A stretch of 64,000 bases of DNA from Streptomyces sp. RPT161 (GCF_027533845.1 NZ_JAPZVN010000001.1:372001-436000); one strand, 5' to 3'; shown: positions 49,650 to 59,409, numbered from the stretch's first letter. Numbers and translations: made by a program. The notes: generated by a model not told the origin, from the sequence alone.

Positions 49650-50615
49650 TCAGGCGCCCGACTCCGGCGGCAGCGGCTGGGGGCTGCGCTCGGCCCTGAT
49701 GACCAGGACGAGCCCGACGAGGATCACCAGCAGCGCCGGGTAGGCGGCCACCGGCGGTAGCTGACCGAGCCACAGCGCCGCGACCAGCGCCGCGCCGGGG
49801 GTCTCCAGCAGGATCGCGGTGGAGGTGACGGAGGGGCCGAGGCCGCGTACCACCCGGTTGATCAGGGAGTGCCCGAGCAGTTGCGCGGCGACGGTCAGCG
49901 CGACCAGCTTCAGCCAGGTCTGCCCGGTGTATCCGCCGCCCAGTGACGTCCCGGACACCAGGCACACCACCAGCAGCACCACGGCCGTCGTGGTGTAGCA
50001 GACGAACGTGTACGCGGAAGTGCTGACCGTGCGCCGCACCTCGGAGCCGAGCAGCACGTAACCGGCCGCCGCGATGCCACCGGCGAGTGCCAGCGCGTCG
50101 CCCGCAAGCGCCCGGGTGGACATTGACAGGTCCACCCCGGAGACCATCAGCACACCGGCGAACGCCAGCGCCGCCCCCGCCCACACCAGGCCGGGCTGGC
50201 GCCGCCCGCGCAGCCGGAGGATCACCGTGGTCCATATCGGGGTGGTGGTCACCAGCGCGGTGGACGAGGCCACCGACGTCATCGACAGGCTCGGCAGCCA
50301 CAGGCCGAAGTGCAGCGCCAGGATCACTCCGGCCGCCATCGACAGCAGCACCGCCCGCCGGCCCATCCGCCGCAACTCCCCGCGCCCGCGCAGCAGGACG
50401 AACGGGCTGAGCACACCGACCGCCATGGCGTTGCGCCAGAAGGCGATGGCCAGCGCGGGCGCGGCGGTGGCGGCGACCAGTGGCGCGGAGAAGGAGACCC
50501 CGGATATCGCCACCGCCAGCAGCAGGAGGTCGGTCCGCCGGGCCCCGGCGGCGGTCGGGGCCGCGCCCCGCCGTACCGGAGAGCGGTCGGATGTGACTCG
50601 GGATCCAGCGGACAC
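49650..50615 (-). CDS. EamA/DMT-family transporter
   Basis: A 321-residue membrane protein with ten predicted helices in two EamA repeats (FSAPLVAATAAPALAIAFWR in repeat one; GYVLLGSEVRR and VCYTTTAVVLLVVCLV at the start of repeat two). The family exports small metabolites such as amino acids. The start is GTG at 50615 with GGAG 10 bases upstream; the upstream in-frame stretch overlaps the divergent gene and was rejected. The N-terminal about 35 residues are cytosolic. Confidence 0.87.
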   Translation of the reverse strand: MSAGSRVTSDRSPVRRGAAPTAAGARRTDLLLLAVAISGVSFSAPLVAATAAPALAIAFWRNAMAVGVLSPFVLLRGRGELRRMGRRAVLLSMAAGVILALHFGLWLPSLSMTSVASSTALVTTTPIWTTVILRLRGRRQPGLVWAGAALAFAGVLMVSGVDLSMSTRALAGDALALAGGIAAAGYVLLGSEVRRTVSTSAYTFVCYTTTAVVLLVVCLVSGTSLGGGYTGQTWLKLVALTVAAQLLGHSLINRVVRGLGPSVTSTAILLETPGAALVAALWLGQLPPVAAYPALLVILVGLVLVIRAERSPQPLPPESGA

Positions 50616-50762
50616 GGGCGGCGGCTCCGTTCGTGGTGCGGGGTTTCGGGGCTCGCGAGGCGTTTGGCGCGCGGAGCCGTTCCAGGTTAGGCCGCCTGCG
50701 TGAGATCCGCTGGTCAACAGCCGCGCGGGCGGCACCCCGAGGCCGCCAGGCATACTTCTGGC

Positions 50763-51329
50763 ATGACGCAGACGGGACAGGCCGGACAGCCGGACGAGCA
50801 CCTGCTGGACCGGGCGCTGATCGAGGAGGCCGCCAAGAAGTCCGGGCTGCTCTGGGTGCGCGGCACCGAAGGCACCCTGGCGCTGTGGCACCTCTGGCAC
50901 GACGGCGCCGTGTGCGTGGTCGGCGGCGGCCCGGACGAACAGCCGCTGCCGGGGCTCGTGGACGGCGGTACGGCCACCGTGACCGTCCGCAGCAAGGACA
51001 AGGGCGGCCGACTCGTCGCCTTCGAGGCCCGGGTCAGCGAGCTGGCACCGCACAGCGAGCCCTGGGAGTCGGCCGTCGAGGAACTCAAGGGCAAGCGGCT
51101 CAACGCGCCGGACGCCGACACCATGGCGGAGCGCTGGGCCCGCGAGTGCCGGGTGCTGCGGCTGGAGCCGTACGGCTCGCCCAGCGAACGGCCCGGCGCC
51201 ATGCCGGACGACAGCGGCGCCGCCGCCCCCGTACCCACCCCGGCGACCACCCGCCGACCGGTCCCGGCCGCACTGCCCCGGCTGCTGTTCGGCAGGCGCG
51301 GCGCCAAGCGGGCGGTCAGGAACCGCTGA
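50763..51329 (+). CDS. Pyridoxamine-phosphate-oxidase-like small protein (function unknown)
   Basis: A 188-residue protein with a split-barrel-like pattern: LLWVRGTEGTLALWHLW, AVCVVGGGPDEQPLPG, ATVTVRSKDKGGRLVAFEA and a helix WESAVEELKGKRL. This recalls FMN- or F420-binding split barrels, but no catalytic residue can be named. The C-terminal 45 residues are Pro/Ala/Arg-rich and probably disordered. The end overlaps the convergent lipoprotein gene by 14 bases. No clear ribosome site precedes the ATG. Confidence 0.65.
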   Translation: MTQTGQAGQPDEHLLDRALIEEAAKKSGLLWVRGTEGTLALWHLWHDGAVCVVGGGPDEQPLPGLVDGGTATVTVRSKDKGGRLVAFEARVSELAPHSEPWESAVEELKGKRLNAPDADTMAERWARECRVLRLEPYGSPSERPGAMPDDSGAAAPVPTPATTRRPVPAALPRLLFGRRGAKRAVRNR

Positions 51330-51969
51330 CCTTCCCGTAGTCCAGCACCCGGCCGCTGTCCGGTGCCCGCACGGTGAACTCCTCGCCCCAGCCGGTGAGT
51401 TGCAGCGACCCGGAGCCGCCGGAGCGCTCGTAGCGCAGCGGGTAGGGGCGGCCCCTGAGCGCGACGTCCAGGGTGCCGCTGGGCGCGCTCACGGCGACGG
51501 TGGGGGTGCCACCGACCGAGCGGTGGCCGCCGCGGGCCGGGTTGGGGCCGAGCGAGAACAGGCCGTCCAGCAGTTGCCGCTTGTCCGTGAGGCCGGACAA
51601 CCGCCGGTAGGCGGGATCGCGGGTGGGCACCTTCATGTACTTGCCGCCCAGCCTGCCGGTCAGCCGGGAGTCCTTCAGGTAGAGGTCGGTGCCGATCCTC
51701 AGCAGCTCATAGGTGTCGCGGTCGGTGCTGACCCGGCCGGATCCGGCGTCCGGGGCCAGCCGCATGTCCAGCCGGTAGGTCTGGCCGCCGCTGCTGACCG
51801 AGCCGGACAGCCGCACGGTGTCGGCCCGCTCGGCGGCGCCGCGGGCCTCGGAGACTATGGCGTCGGGTGCCAGGCTGCCGACGCCGTTGGTCCCCTGGTC
51901 GGCGTCACCGCACCCCACAAGCAGCAGGCCGGCCAGCGCAACCAGGGCCGTCCGCCGGGCGGCAGTCAC
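51316..51969 (-). CDS. LppX/LprG-like lipoprotein
   Basis: A 217-residue lipoprotein. The signal ends in the perfect lipobox LLVGC, with the lipidated Cys near residue 20. The body resembles the LppX/LprAFG fold (DTVRLSGSVSSGGQTYRLDM, RIGTDLYLKDSR), which carries lipids in a half-barrel. The GTG start follows GGAGG by about 9 bases. The ligand is unknown. A 14-bp palindrome lies 27-40 bases upstream of the start. Confidence 0.85.
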   Translation of the reverse strand: MTAARRTALVALAGLLLVGCGDADQGTNGVGSLAPDAIVSEARGAAERADTVRLSGSVSSGGQTYRLDMRLAPDAGSGRVSTDRDTYELLRIGTDLYLKDSRLTGRLGGKYMKVPTRDPAYRRLSGLTDKRQLLDGLFSLGPNPARGGHRSVGGTPTVAVSAPSGTLDVALRGRPYPLRYERSGGSGSLQLTGWGEEFTVRAPDSGRVLDYGKVSGS

Positions 51970-51995
51970 TTAACGCACACCTCCTATAGCGACGA

Positions 51996-52009
51996 GTAGC
52001 GAACGCTAC
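51996..52009. promoter_or_regulatory. Perfect 14-bp palindrome upstream of the lipoprotein gene
   Basis: GTAGCGAACGCTAC is a 6+2+6 inverted repeat, 27 bases upstream of the lipoprotein start and adjoining a TATAG box on the minus strand. It may be an operator. Confidence 0.3.
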
Positions 52010-52206
52010 CGCCCACCCGTCGCCCCCCACCACCTCAACGGAGGGCCCTGCGCTCCACTGCCCGAACTCACCCGCCACCCCCACCACCGGCAACCGAGCA
52101 CTACCGAGGCCTACGCGCCGAGGCCGAGCCGCCTGCTCAGGCCGTTACCCTTACCTCTGGTCATTTGATCCTTCCTTCTGGCAGTGACACGTAACGGAGG
52201 CTCGGC

Positions 52207-53505
52207 ATGGTCGCAGGAGCCCCGCGGGTATTCATCTCTCACCTGTCGGGTGTCGCCGTCTTCGACCCCAACGGCGATCAGGTCGGTCGGGTCCGGGACG
52301 TCATCGTGATGCTCCGGGTCGGCGGACGGCCGCCCCGGGTGCTCGGGCTGGTCGTGGAAGTGGTCAGCCGACGCCGGATCTTCCTGCCCATGACCCGGGT
52401 CACCAGCCTGGAGTCCGGCCAGGTCATCACCACCGGCGTACTGAACATGCGACGTTTCGAGCAGCGCGCCGCGGAGACGCTTGTCCTGGGCGAGCTGCTG
52501 GACCGACGGGTGCGACTGGTGGAGACCAACGAGGAGGTGACCGTCCTCGACGTGGCGATGACCCAGCTCCCGGCCCGCCGCGACTGGGAGATCGACAAGG
52601 TCTTCATCCGCCTGGGCAAGGGCGGCGCGCTGCGGCGGCGGGGGGAGGCGCGGACCGTCGAGTGGTCGGCGGTCACCGGTTTCTCCGTCGAGGAACAGGG
52701 GCAGGGCGCCGCCAATCTGCTCGCCACCTTCGAGCAGCTGCGCCCGGCCGACCTGGCCAACGTGCTGCACCACCTGTCGCCCAAGCGGCGCTCCGAGGTG
52801 GCCGCCGCGCTCGACGACGACCGGCTCGCCGACGTACTGGGCGAGCTGCCGGACGACGACCAGGTGGAGATCCTGGGCAAGCTGGCCGAGGAGCGCGCCG
52901 CCGACGTGCTGGAGGCGATGGACCCGGACGACGCCGCCGACCTGCTGTCCGAGCTGCCGGAGGCCGACCAGGAGCGGCTGCTGACTTTGATGCAGCCGCA
53001 GGACGCGGCCGACATGCGGCGGCTGCTGTCGTACGAGGAGCGCACCGCGGGCGGTCTGATGACCACCGAGCCGATCGTGCTGCGCCCGGACGCCTCGGTC
53101 GCCGACGCACTGGCCCGGGTCCGCAACAAGGACCTGACCCCCGCGCTGGCCGCGCAGGTGTACGTGTGCCGTCCACCGGACGACACACCGACCGGCAAGT
53201 ACCTGGGCGTGGTGCACTTCCAACGGCTGCTGCGCGAGCCGCCGTTCACCCTCGTCGGCTCGGTCGTGGACACCGATCTGCGCCCGCTGCCGCCGGACAC
53301 CCCGCTGCCCGGGGTGACGAGCTATCTCGCGACGTACAACATGCTGGCCGCGCCGGTGGTGGACGAGAGCGGTTCGCTGCTGGGCGCGGTCACGGTGGAC
53401 GACGTACTGGACCATCTGCTGCCCGACGACTGGCGTGAGGTGGCGGTCGCCAAGATGCCGCACGAGCTGACGCACGCGAGCGAAGACGGAGGAGGTCGCG
53501 CATGA
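52207..53505 (+). CDS. Soluble MgtE-N / CBS domain protein
   Basis: A 432-residue cytosolic protein. Residues 1-150 contain two PRC-barrel-like segments (VAVFDPNGDQVGRVRDVIVM and LDRRVRLVETNEEVTVLDV); about 165-280 is the MgtE N-domain of DD-rich helices (LPDDDQVEILGKLAEERAAD); about 285-425 is a CBS pair (SYEERTAGGLMTTEPIVL). No membrane part follows, so it is not a full MgtE channel; a magnesium- or nucleotide-sensing role is inferred. It overlaps the DUF1003 gene by 4 bases (ATGA), a pair kept in actinobacteria. Confidence 0.85.
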   Translation: MVAGAPRVFISHLSGVAVFDPNGDQVGRVRDVIVMLRVGGRPPRVLGLVVEVVSRRRIFLPMTRVTSLESGQVITTGVLNMRRFEQRAAETLVLGELLDRRVRLVETNEEVTVLDVAMTQLPARRDWEIDKVFIRLGKGGALRRRGEARTVEWSAVTGFSVEEQGQGAANLLATFEQLRPADLANVLHHLSPKRRSEVAAALDDDRLADVLGELPDDDQVEILGKLAEERAADVLEAMDPDDAADLLSELPEADQERLLTLMQPQDAADMRRLLSYEERTAGGLMTTEPIVLRPDASVADALARVRNKDLTPALAAQVYVCRPPDDTPTGKYLGVVHFQRLLREPPFTLVGSVVDTDLRPLPPDTPLPGVTSYLATYNMLAAPVVDESGSLLGAVTVDDVLDHLLPDDWREVAVAKMPHELTHASEDGGGRA

Positions 53506-54053
53506 CCATGGAACGGACCAAGGCCTCAGGACCGGCCCGCTCCAGGGTCCGGCTGGACGTACCGCGTGAGGTGCGGATCAGCGTGCTGCCGTCGTACGAC
53601 CCGGAGACCTTCGGGCGGATGTCGGAACGCGTCGCGCGCTTCCTGGGGACCGGGCGGTTCCTGATCTGGATGAGCGTGCTGCTGTTCCTGTGGGTGGTGT
53701 GGAACACCTCGGCGCCCAACGGCCTGCGGTTCGACAGCTATCCGTTCATCTTCATGAACCTGGCGCTGTCGCTGCAGGCCGCCTACGCGGCCCCGCTGAT
53801 CCTGCTGGCGCAGAACCGGCAGGACGACCGGGACCGGGTCAACCTGGAGCAGGACCGCCGGCGCAACGAGCGCAGCATCGCCGACACCGAGTACCTGAGC
53901 CGGGAGATCGCGGCGCTGCGCATGAACATGGGCGAGGTCGCAACCCGCGACTGGATCCGCTCCGAGCTCCAGGACATGCTCAAGGAGCTGGAGGAACGCA
54001 GGCAGCCCGAGACCGAACGGAGTGACAAAGCCGACGGGGCACCCCGCCCGTAG
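53502..54053 (+). CDS. DUF1003 membrane protein
   Basis: A 183-residue protein with two membrane helices (about residues 50-68 and 78-100, ending AYAAPLILLAQNRQDDRDR) and a coiled C-terminal tail. DUF1003 proteins have no proven activity. The start overlaps the MgtE-like gene, so the two may form a membrane complex in which this is the membrane part. The reading continues toward mrp after 29 bases. Confidence 0.9.
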   Translation: MTMERTKASGPARSRVRLDVPREVRISVLPSYDPETFGRMSERVARFLGTGRFLIWMSVLLFLWVVWNTSAPNGLRFDSYPFIFMNLALSLQAAYAAPLILLAQNRQDDRDRVNLEQDRRRNERSIADTEYLSREIAALRMNMGEVATRDWIRSELQDMLKELEERRQPETERSDKADGAPRP

Positions 54054-54082
54054 TGTCACGGGGTCGCCGTACCATCAGTCGT

Positions 54083-55240
54083 ATGGCTACCGACACGTAC
54101 GGCACCCTTCCCGGCACGGACGCGGTGCGCGCCGCGCTGGCGACGGTGAACGATCCCGAGATCAACAAGCCCATCACCGATCTCGGCATGGTCAAATCCG
54201 TGGACATCGCCGAGGGCGGTCTGGTGCGGGTCGGCGTCTTCCTGACCGTCTCCGGCTGCCCGCTGCGGGACAAGATCACCAGCCTGGTCACCGACGCGGT
54301 CTCCAAGGTGCCGGGCGTCACCGGTGTCGAGGTCGAGCTGGACGTGATGAGCGACGAGCAGCGCCGTGAGCTGGCGGCGTCGCTGCGCGGCGGACAGGCC
54401 GAGCGGGAGATCCCGTTCGCCCGTCCGGGCTCGCTGACCCGGGTCTACGCGGTCGCCTCCGGCAAGGGCGGTGTCGGCAAGTCCTCGGTGACCGTCAACC
54501 TGGCCGCCGCGATGGCTGCCGACGGCCTGAAGGTGGGTGTGGTCGACGCCGACATCTACGGCCACTCGGTGCCGCGCATGCTCGGCGCGGACGGCCGGCC
54601 GACCCAGGTGGAGAACATGATCATGCCGCCGTCGGCGAACGGCGTGAAGGTCATCTCGATCGGCATGTTCACCCCCGGCAACACGCCGGTGGTCTGGCGC
54701 GGCCCGATGCTGCACCGCGCGCTCCAGCAGTTCCTGGCCGACGTCTACTGGGGCGACCTGGACGTGCTGCTGCTCGACCTGCCGCCCGGCACCGGTGACA
54801 TCGCCATCTCCGTCGCGCAGTTGATCCCGAACGCCGAGATCCTGGTGGTGACGACGCCGCAGCAGGCCGCCGCCGAGGTGGCCGAGCGGGCGGGCACCAT
54901 CGCGGTGCAGACCCACCAGAAGATCGTCGGCGTGATCGAGAACATGTCCGGCATGCCGTGCCCGCACTGCGGCGAGCTCGTCGACGTCTTCGGCACCGGC
55001 GGCGGCCAGCGGGTCGCCGAGGGCCTGACCAAGGTCACCGGCACCAACGTGCCGGTGCTCGGCTCGATCCCGATCGACGTACGGCTGCGCGAGGGCGGCG
55101 ACGACGGCCGCCCGGTGGTGCTCACCGACGCGGAGTCCCCGGCCGGGTCCGCGCTGCGCACCATCGCGGGCAAGCTCGGTGGCCGCCAGCGCGGCCTGGC
55201 TGGGATGTCCCTGGGCATCACGCCGCGCAACAAGTTCTGA
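54083..55240 (+). CDS. mrp: Mrp/NBP35-family Fe-S cluster carrier ATPase
   Basis: A 385-residue protein. Residues 10-95 are a MIP18/DUF59 domain (TVNDPEINKPITDLGMV); the P-loop VASGKGGVGKSSVTVNLA is near residue 130, and the C-terminal part carries the bridging-cluster pair MPCPHCGE. Such proteins carry [4Fe-4S] clusters to client enzymes. The ATG is chosen by the domain start; no strong ribosome site is seen. It lies in the sigE-tatB block as in mycobacteria. Confidence 0.94.
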   Translation: MATDTYGTLPGTDAVRAALATVNDPEINKPITDLGMVKSVDIAEGGLVRVGVFLTVSGCPLRDKITSLVTDAVSKVPGVTGVEVELDVMSDEQRRELAASLRGGQAEREIPFARPGSLTRVYAVASGKGGVGKSSVTVNLAAAMAADGLKVGVVDADIYGHSVPRMLGADGRPTQVENMIMPPSANGVKVISIGMFTPGNTPVVWRGPMLHRALQQFLADVYWGDLDVLLLDLPPGTGDIAISVAQLIPNAEILVVTTPQQAAAEVAERAGTIAVQTHQKIVGVIENMSGMPCPHCGELVDVFGTGGGQRVAEGLTKVTGTNVPVLGSIPIDVRLREGGDDGRPVVLTDAESPAGSALRTIAGKLGGRQRGLAGMSLGITPRNKF

Positions 55241-55271
55241 CCCCTCGGCCGGGCGTCACCGCCGGCGTGGG

Positions 55272-55955
55272 CTACCCCTCGTAGGCGGTGATGTCCGGCA
55301 CCACGGCGAACGCCAGGCCGTAGGCGCTCATACCGCGCCCGTACGCGCCGATGTGCGCCGTCGAGGCCGAACCGGCCAGCACCCAGCCGTACTCCGACTC
55401 GCGGTAGTGGAACGGCGTCGGCACGCCGTCCACCGGCAGCGTCAGCGTGGACCAGGCGGAGCCGGCCAGGTCGTCCGCCAGTTCCCAGGCGATCGCCGTC
55501 TGCTGCTCCAGCCAGTCCTGCCGCAGCGACCGCTCCATCCGGTGCGGCCAGGTGTACGACAGCAGCCCGGAACCGGCCAGCCAGGCCGCCGAGTTCACCG
55601 AGGTGGCCTCCAGCACGCCGGTGCCGTCCGCGCTGCGCCGCAGCGGACGGTGCGCCAGGGTGACCACGACGGCGAACCGCTGGGCGTCCGGCGCCGGGTC
55701 CGCCATCGGCAGCGAGGACTTCAGCGTCGGCATGTCGCCGTGGCCGAGGGCGCCGTGCTCCACCGTGCCGTCCGCGCTGGTCCCCACCTGCATGAGCCAG
55801 CGCGGTCCGGCGAACGCCTGGTCCAGCCCGTACCAGGGAAAGGACGCCAGCAGATAGCCGTCCACCGGACGGCCGCCTTCCGGCGCCCTGCCGTCCACCC
55901 CCGGGTCCCGTTCACCACTTGCTGCCGTAGCCCCCGCACGACTCGTGGTCTCCAC
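55272..55955 (-). CDS. Conserved hypothetical protein
   Basis: A 227-residue protein with no recognised domain. It is rich in Trp and Gly, with a beta pattern: YLLASFPWYGLDQAFAGP, RFAVVVTLAHRP, SYTWPHRMERSLRQDW and HYRESEYGWVLAGSAS. The GTG at 55955 was chosen because GGAGGAGG lies 7 bases upstream; an in-frame ATG at 55988 and one further up lack a site. No signal or membrane segment is seen. Its place between mrp and tatB is notable. Confidence 0.65.
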   Translation of the reverse strand: METTSRAGATAASGERDPGVDGRAPEGGRPVDGYLLASFPWYGLDQAFAGPRWLMQVGTSADGTVEHGALGHGDMPTLKSSLPMADPAPDAQRFAVVVTLAHRPLRRSADGTGVLEATSVNSAAWLAGSGLLSYTWPHRMERSLRQDWLEQQTAIAWELADDLAGSAWSTLTLPVDGVPTPFHYRESEYGWVLAGSASTAHIGAYGRGMSAYGLAFAVVPDITAYEG

Positions 55956-56115
55956 CGCGGCGCCTCCTCCACTGCCCGCACGTCTCATCGGCCGGCGCGG
56001 GGTGCGCCAGCCGATGCGCCCCACCCCTCGGGCGAATCCAAAACGAATACAAAAGTAATGGACAACCTAAGTGAGAATAGCCACTCTTAGGTGGCGATCC
56101 GGGCAGGTGGTCGAC

Positions 56116-56565
56116 TCAGGTGGCGTCCGCGTCGAACGGCGGGTGCTCGCCGGGCCGCAGCGGTTCGCTCTTGTGGAGGCGGTCGGTGCCGTTCATCCCG
56201 GGAGCGCTCGCGGGGTCGCCGGCGGTGCGAACCGTGTGGCGTCCCTCCTGGACGGCGTCCTTGACGGTCGCCATCTCGTCCTTGAGGTCGAAGCTGTTGC
56301 GGATCTCCTTCAGCCCCAGGCTGTCGTTGTCCATGAGGTTCTTGCGGACGAACGTCTTGGGGTTGAGGTCCTCGAACTCGAAGTCCTTGAACTCCGGACC
56401 CAGCTCCTTGCGGATGTCCTCCTTGGCGCTGTCGGAGAACTCACGGAGCTTGCGGATCATCCGGCTGGCGTCCTGGATCAGTTTGGGGAGTTTGTCCGGC
56501 CCGAAAATGATCACAGCGAGGAGCATGATGGCAACAAAATCCAACGGACTTATGTTGAAGAACAC
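56116..56565 (-). CDS. tatB: Twin-arginine translocase subunit TatB
   Basis: A 149-residue protein with the TatA/B signature: FFNISPLDFVAIMLLAVIIF as the single membrane helix, FGPDKLPKLIQDASRMIRK as the amphipathic helix, and an acidic C-terminal tail. It helps form the Tat receptor for folded proteins. The GTG start follows AGGAG by 9 bases; upstream frame was rejected. It lies 121 bases after htrA, in the same direction as sigE, rseA and htrA. Confidence 0.94.
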   Translation of the reverse strand: MFFNISPLDFVAIMLLAVIIFGPDKLPKLIQDASRMIRKLREFSDSAKEDIRKELGPEFKDFEFEDLNPKTFVRKNLMDNDSLGLKEIRNSFDLKDEMATVKDAVQEGRHTVRTAGDPASAPGMNGTDRLHKSEPLRPGEHPPFDADAT

Positions 56566-56686
56566 CGTTGCGGCTCCTTGGGACGTCTTTGGACACCAAC
56601 GGTACCCGTCCGTCGGGGCGGCTCGGGAGGGTGCCCGGTGAACGTCGGGTGCGTCGGTGGGACAACGGGTCGCGCCGCGCCGCGGG

Positions 56687-58390
56687 TCATCCGGTGGTCG
56701 AGCCGCCCAGCACCAGGTCGACCGGGCGGGGCGCCGCGTCACCGCTCCTGACCGTCAGCTTGATGTGGTCGCCGGGCGTGTGACTGCGGGTGCGCACTAT
56801 CAACTCGGCGCCGGTGTGCACCGGTTCGCCGTCCACCTGGGTGATGATGTCGCCCGGCTTGAGCCCGGCGTTGGCGCCGGGGCCGCCCGGGGTGACGGCG
56901 GGCGCGCCGTTCGGGCCCTGGTCGGCGATCCGGGCGCCGTCGCCGACGTAGCGCATGTCGACGGTGACACCGATCACCGGATGGACGGCCTTGCCGGTGT
57001 TGATCAGCTCCTCGGCGACCCGCTTCGCCTGGTTGATCGGGATCGCGAAGCCGAGCCCTATGCTGCCGCCCTGGCTTCCGGCACCGTCCGGTGAGCCGTT
57101 GTCCGCCGCGCGGATCGCGCTGTTGATACCGATGACCTGGGCCTGGGCGTTCATCAGCGGGCCCCCGGAGTTGCCCGGGTTGATCGGCGCGTCAGTCTGC
57201 AACGCGTTGACGTAGCTGACCTCACCGGCGCCGCCCGCGCCGCCGGACGCGGTGATCGGCCGGTCCTTGGCGCTGATGATGCCCGAGGTGACGGTGCCCT
57301 CAAGGTCGTAGGGGGCGCCGATGGCGACCACCGGGTCGCCGACCCGCACCGACTCGGAGTTGCCGAGCGGCAGCGGCTTGAGGCCGGACACCCCGCCGAC
57401 CTTGATGACCGCCAGGTCGTCACCGGTGTCCCGGCCGACGATGGTCGCCTTGTGGGTGGCGCCGCCGCTGAACGTGACCGAGATGTCGCCGCTGGAGGAG
57501 GCCGGGGCCACCACATGGTTGTTGGTGAGGATGTGGCCCTGGGTGTCCAGGACGAACCCGGTGCCGGTGCCCTCCTCGCCGTTGCCCTTGACGTGGATGT
57601 AGACCACGCCCGGCAGTGTGCGGGCGGCGATCCCGGCGACGGTTCCCGGCGCGCGCCCGCCGTGGTCGGCGGGCGCCTGCGGCAGGGTGATCCCCGGGCC
57701 GGCTTCCTGCCGCTGGACGTACGCACCGGCGACCCCGCCGATGAGCCCCGCCATGATCGCGGCCGCCGCGACCGCGACCACCAGCCCGCGCCGCTTGGGC
57801 GTCGGCGTGGGCTGCGCGGGCGGCGCCCAGGGGTCGTACCGGTGCCAGTCGCCCGGCGGCGGGGCCGCCGGGGGCGCGGCGGGATACGCGGGCGGCGCCG
57901 TGGGGCGCTGCACCGGCGGCGCGGGCGCCCAGGGGCCGGGGCGGCCGTACGGCGGGGTGGCGTAGGGGTCCGCGGGGTGCCGCGGCGCGGCGGCGTCCGC
58001 CGGGTGGCCGGCGCCCGCCACCGGCGCGGCGTAGGGGTTTGCGGGCACGGGCTCGGAGGGGGGCACGGCGGGAGCGGGCGGGATGGCGGGCCGGTCGGAC
58101 GGTTCGGCGGCCTCGGAGGGTTCCGGCGCGGCCTCCTTCGACAGCGACGGCCGTTGCGCGCCGCCGCGCGCGGCGTCGGCGGGCGTGGGCGGCGTACCGT
58201 CGGGGCGGTCCCCGGAGTCCGGAACCGCGTCGTCACCGTCCGTCGGCGCGGGCTGGGCGGGAGCGGGTTGGGCCATCTGGGGGACCCCGGCGGGCGCCTC
58301 GGGGTCGGACGGCGCCGTGGGGTCCTGGGACCGCGGCGCCTCCTGCGGGCGACTCCACCAGTGCGGCCGGGCGGCCTTCCCCTCGTCCAT
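56687..58390 (-). CDS. htrA: HtrA/DegP-like membrane serine protease with PDZ
   Basis: A 567-residue protease. Residues 1-200 are a long Pro/Ala-rich cytosolic part, then one membrane helix (LVVAVAAAAIMAGLIGGVAG). The trypsin-like domain shows the triad: His in LTNNHVVAP, Asp in GDDLAVIKV, Ser in GNSGGPLMN. A PDZ domain ends the protein (PGANAGLKPGDIITQVDGEP). It should act on misfolded proteins at the outer face. It follows rseA in the same direction, matching the sigE stress locus of actinobacteria. Confidence 0.94.
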   Translation of the reverse strand: MDEGKAARPHWWSRPQEAPRSQDPTAPSDPEAPAGVPQMAQPAPAQPAPTDGDDAVPDSGDRPDGTPPTPADAARGGAQRPSLSKEAAPEPSEAAEPSDRPAIPPAPAVPPSEPVPANPYAAPVAGAGHPADAAAPRHPADPYATPPYGRPGPWAPAPPVQRPTAPPAYPAAPPAAPPPGDWHRYDPWAPPAQPTPTPKRRGLVVAVAAAAIMAGLIGGVAGAYVQRQEAGPGITLPQAPADHGGRAPGTVAGIAARTLPGVVYIHVKGNGEEGTGTGFVLDTQGHILTNNHVVAPASSSGDISVTFSGGATHKATIVGRDTGDDLAVIKVGGVSGLKPLPLGNSESVRVGDPVVAIGAPYDLEGTVTSGIISAKDRPITASGGAGGAGEVSYVNALQTDAPINPGNSGGPLMNAQAQVIGINSAIRAADNGSPDGAGSQGGSIGLGFAIPINQAKRVAEELINTGKAVHPVIGVTVDMRYVGDGARIADQGPNGAPAVTPGGPGANAGLKPGDIITQVDGEPVHTGAELIVRTRSHTPGDHIKLTVRSGDAAPRPVDLVLGGSTTG

Positions 58391-58530
58391 GTTCTCCCCT
58401 GTTTTCCGCGGTCCCCCCGGGCACGGGAGGGCTCAGCAGCCTCTCCCACCTCTCAGCCCACACCCGTACCCCCGAGGGCGCAACGCGGCAGGCTACGCAG
58501 CCGGAATTCAATCAGGCATACGAAGGCGCA

Positions 58531-59409
58531 TCAGCGCGCGGGGCCGCTGCCCAGCAGCGGCAGCGGGGACGGCGCCACCGACCGGGCGGTCAGCGGCATG
58601 GGCGGCTGCGGCACCGCCTCCGGGGTGGTGGAGGCGAGCGACACCGGCTCGCGGCCACCCTGCGGCAGCAGCATCGGCGCGGAGACCGACAGGGGCCTGG
58701 CGTGCGCCGCGGACCCGCTGAGCAGCCCGCCCGGCCGCTCCCGGCCCGCCAGCAGCGCGCCGTTGCCCCCGCCGAGCGGAGTGACCGCGGAGCCTCCGCC
58801 CGCGTCGGCCGCACCGCCGCCCTCGACCGCGGCGTCCAGCGGCAGCGCGCCGCCCAGCGCGATCGCCGCCAGCGAGAAAGCCCCGGCCGCCGCGAAGGCG
58901 AACCGCCGTCCGCGCGAGGCCGCCCGGTTGACCTCATGGATGCGGAACCGGAAGCCGTCCAGCCGCCCGCTGGACGGCGTCAGCGCGCTGGCCCCGCTCG
59001 GCGGCAGATACGTCTCCGCGCCCTCCCGGCGCCCGAACGGCCGGTACTCGTCCCGTGCCCCCGGCCGCTCCGCCGGGCCGAACTCGTCCTGCGGCCCGAA
59101 CAGGCCGCCGCCGAAGTACGGGCCGTCACCGCCTCCGGGGCCGTTGGCGGGCAGCCCCTGCAACCGGGCCAGCAGCCCGGCGGACAGCGCGGGGGGCATC
59201 GCGTCGGCGACCGCGTTCTTCAGCCGCCGCTGCTCGTCGGCCTCCGCCTTGCACTGCTCGCAGGTGGCCAGATGGGCCAGCACGCGCTCGCGCGTGTCGT
59301 CGCGCAGCTCGCCGTCGACGAACGCCGCCAGGCGGTCGCCGAGGTGTTCCTCAGCCGTCGAGCGGGCCGCGCCGCTCGTACCACTTCGGAATGGGCCTTT
59401 GCCGCTCAC
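58531..59409 (-). CDS. Zinc-binding anti-sigma factor (RseA-like)
   Basis: A 292-residue anti-sigma factor. The ZAS motif HLATCEQC (His-x3-Cys-x2-Cys) is near residue 45, within [17 protein letters not shown] membrane helix is likely in the later region [15 protein letters not shown], and the Gly/Pro-rich tail would face outward. It should hold SigE inactive until stress. The GTG start overlaps the sigE stop as GTGA, so the two are coupled, and GGGGGAG precedes it. Confidence 0.9.
   Translation of the reverse strand: MSGKGPFRSGTSGAARSTAEEHLGDRLAAFVDGELRDDTRERVLAHLATCEQCKAEADEQRRLKNAVADAMPPALSAGLLARLQGLPANGPGGGDGPYFGGGLFGPQDEFGPAERPGARDEYRPFGRREGAETYLPPSGASALTPSSGRLDGFRFRIHEVNRAASRGRRFAFAAAGAFSLAAIALGGALPLDAAVEGGGAADAGGGSAVTPLGGGNGALLAGRERPGGLLSGSAAHARPLSVSAPMLLPQGGREPVSLASTTPEAVPQPPMPLTARSVAPSPLPLLGSGPAR

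Noticed and set aside
51316..51329. The 14-base convergent overlap as a misannotation
   Set aside because: Both genes have good support to their ends (lipobox protein on one strand, continuous frame on the other); short tail overlaps are common here.
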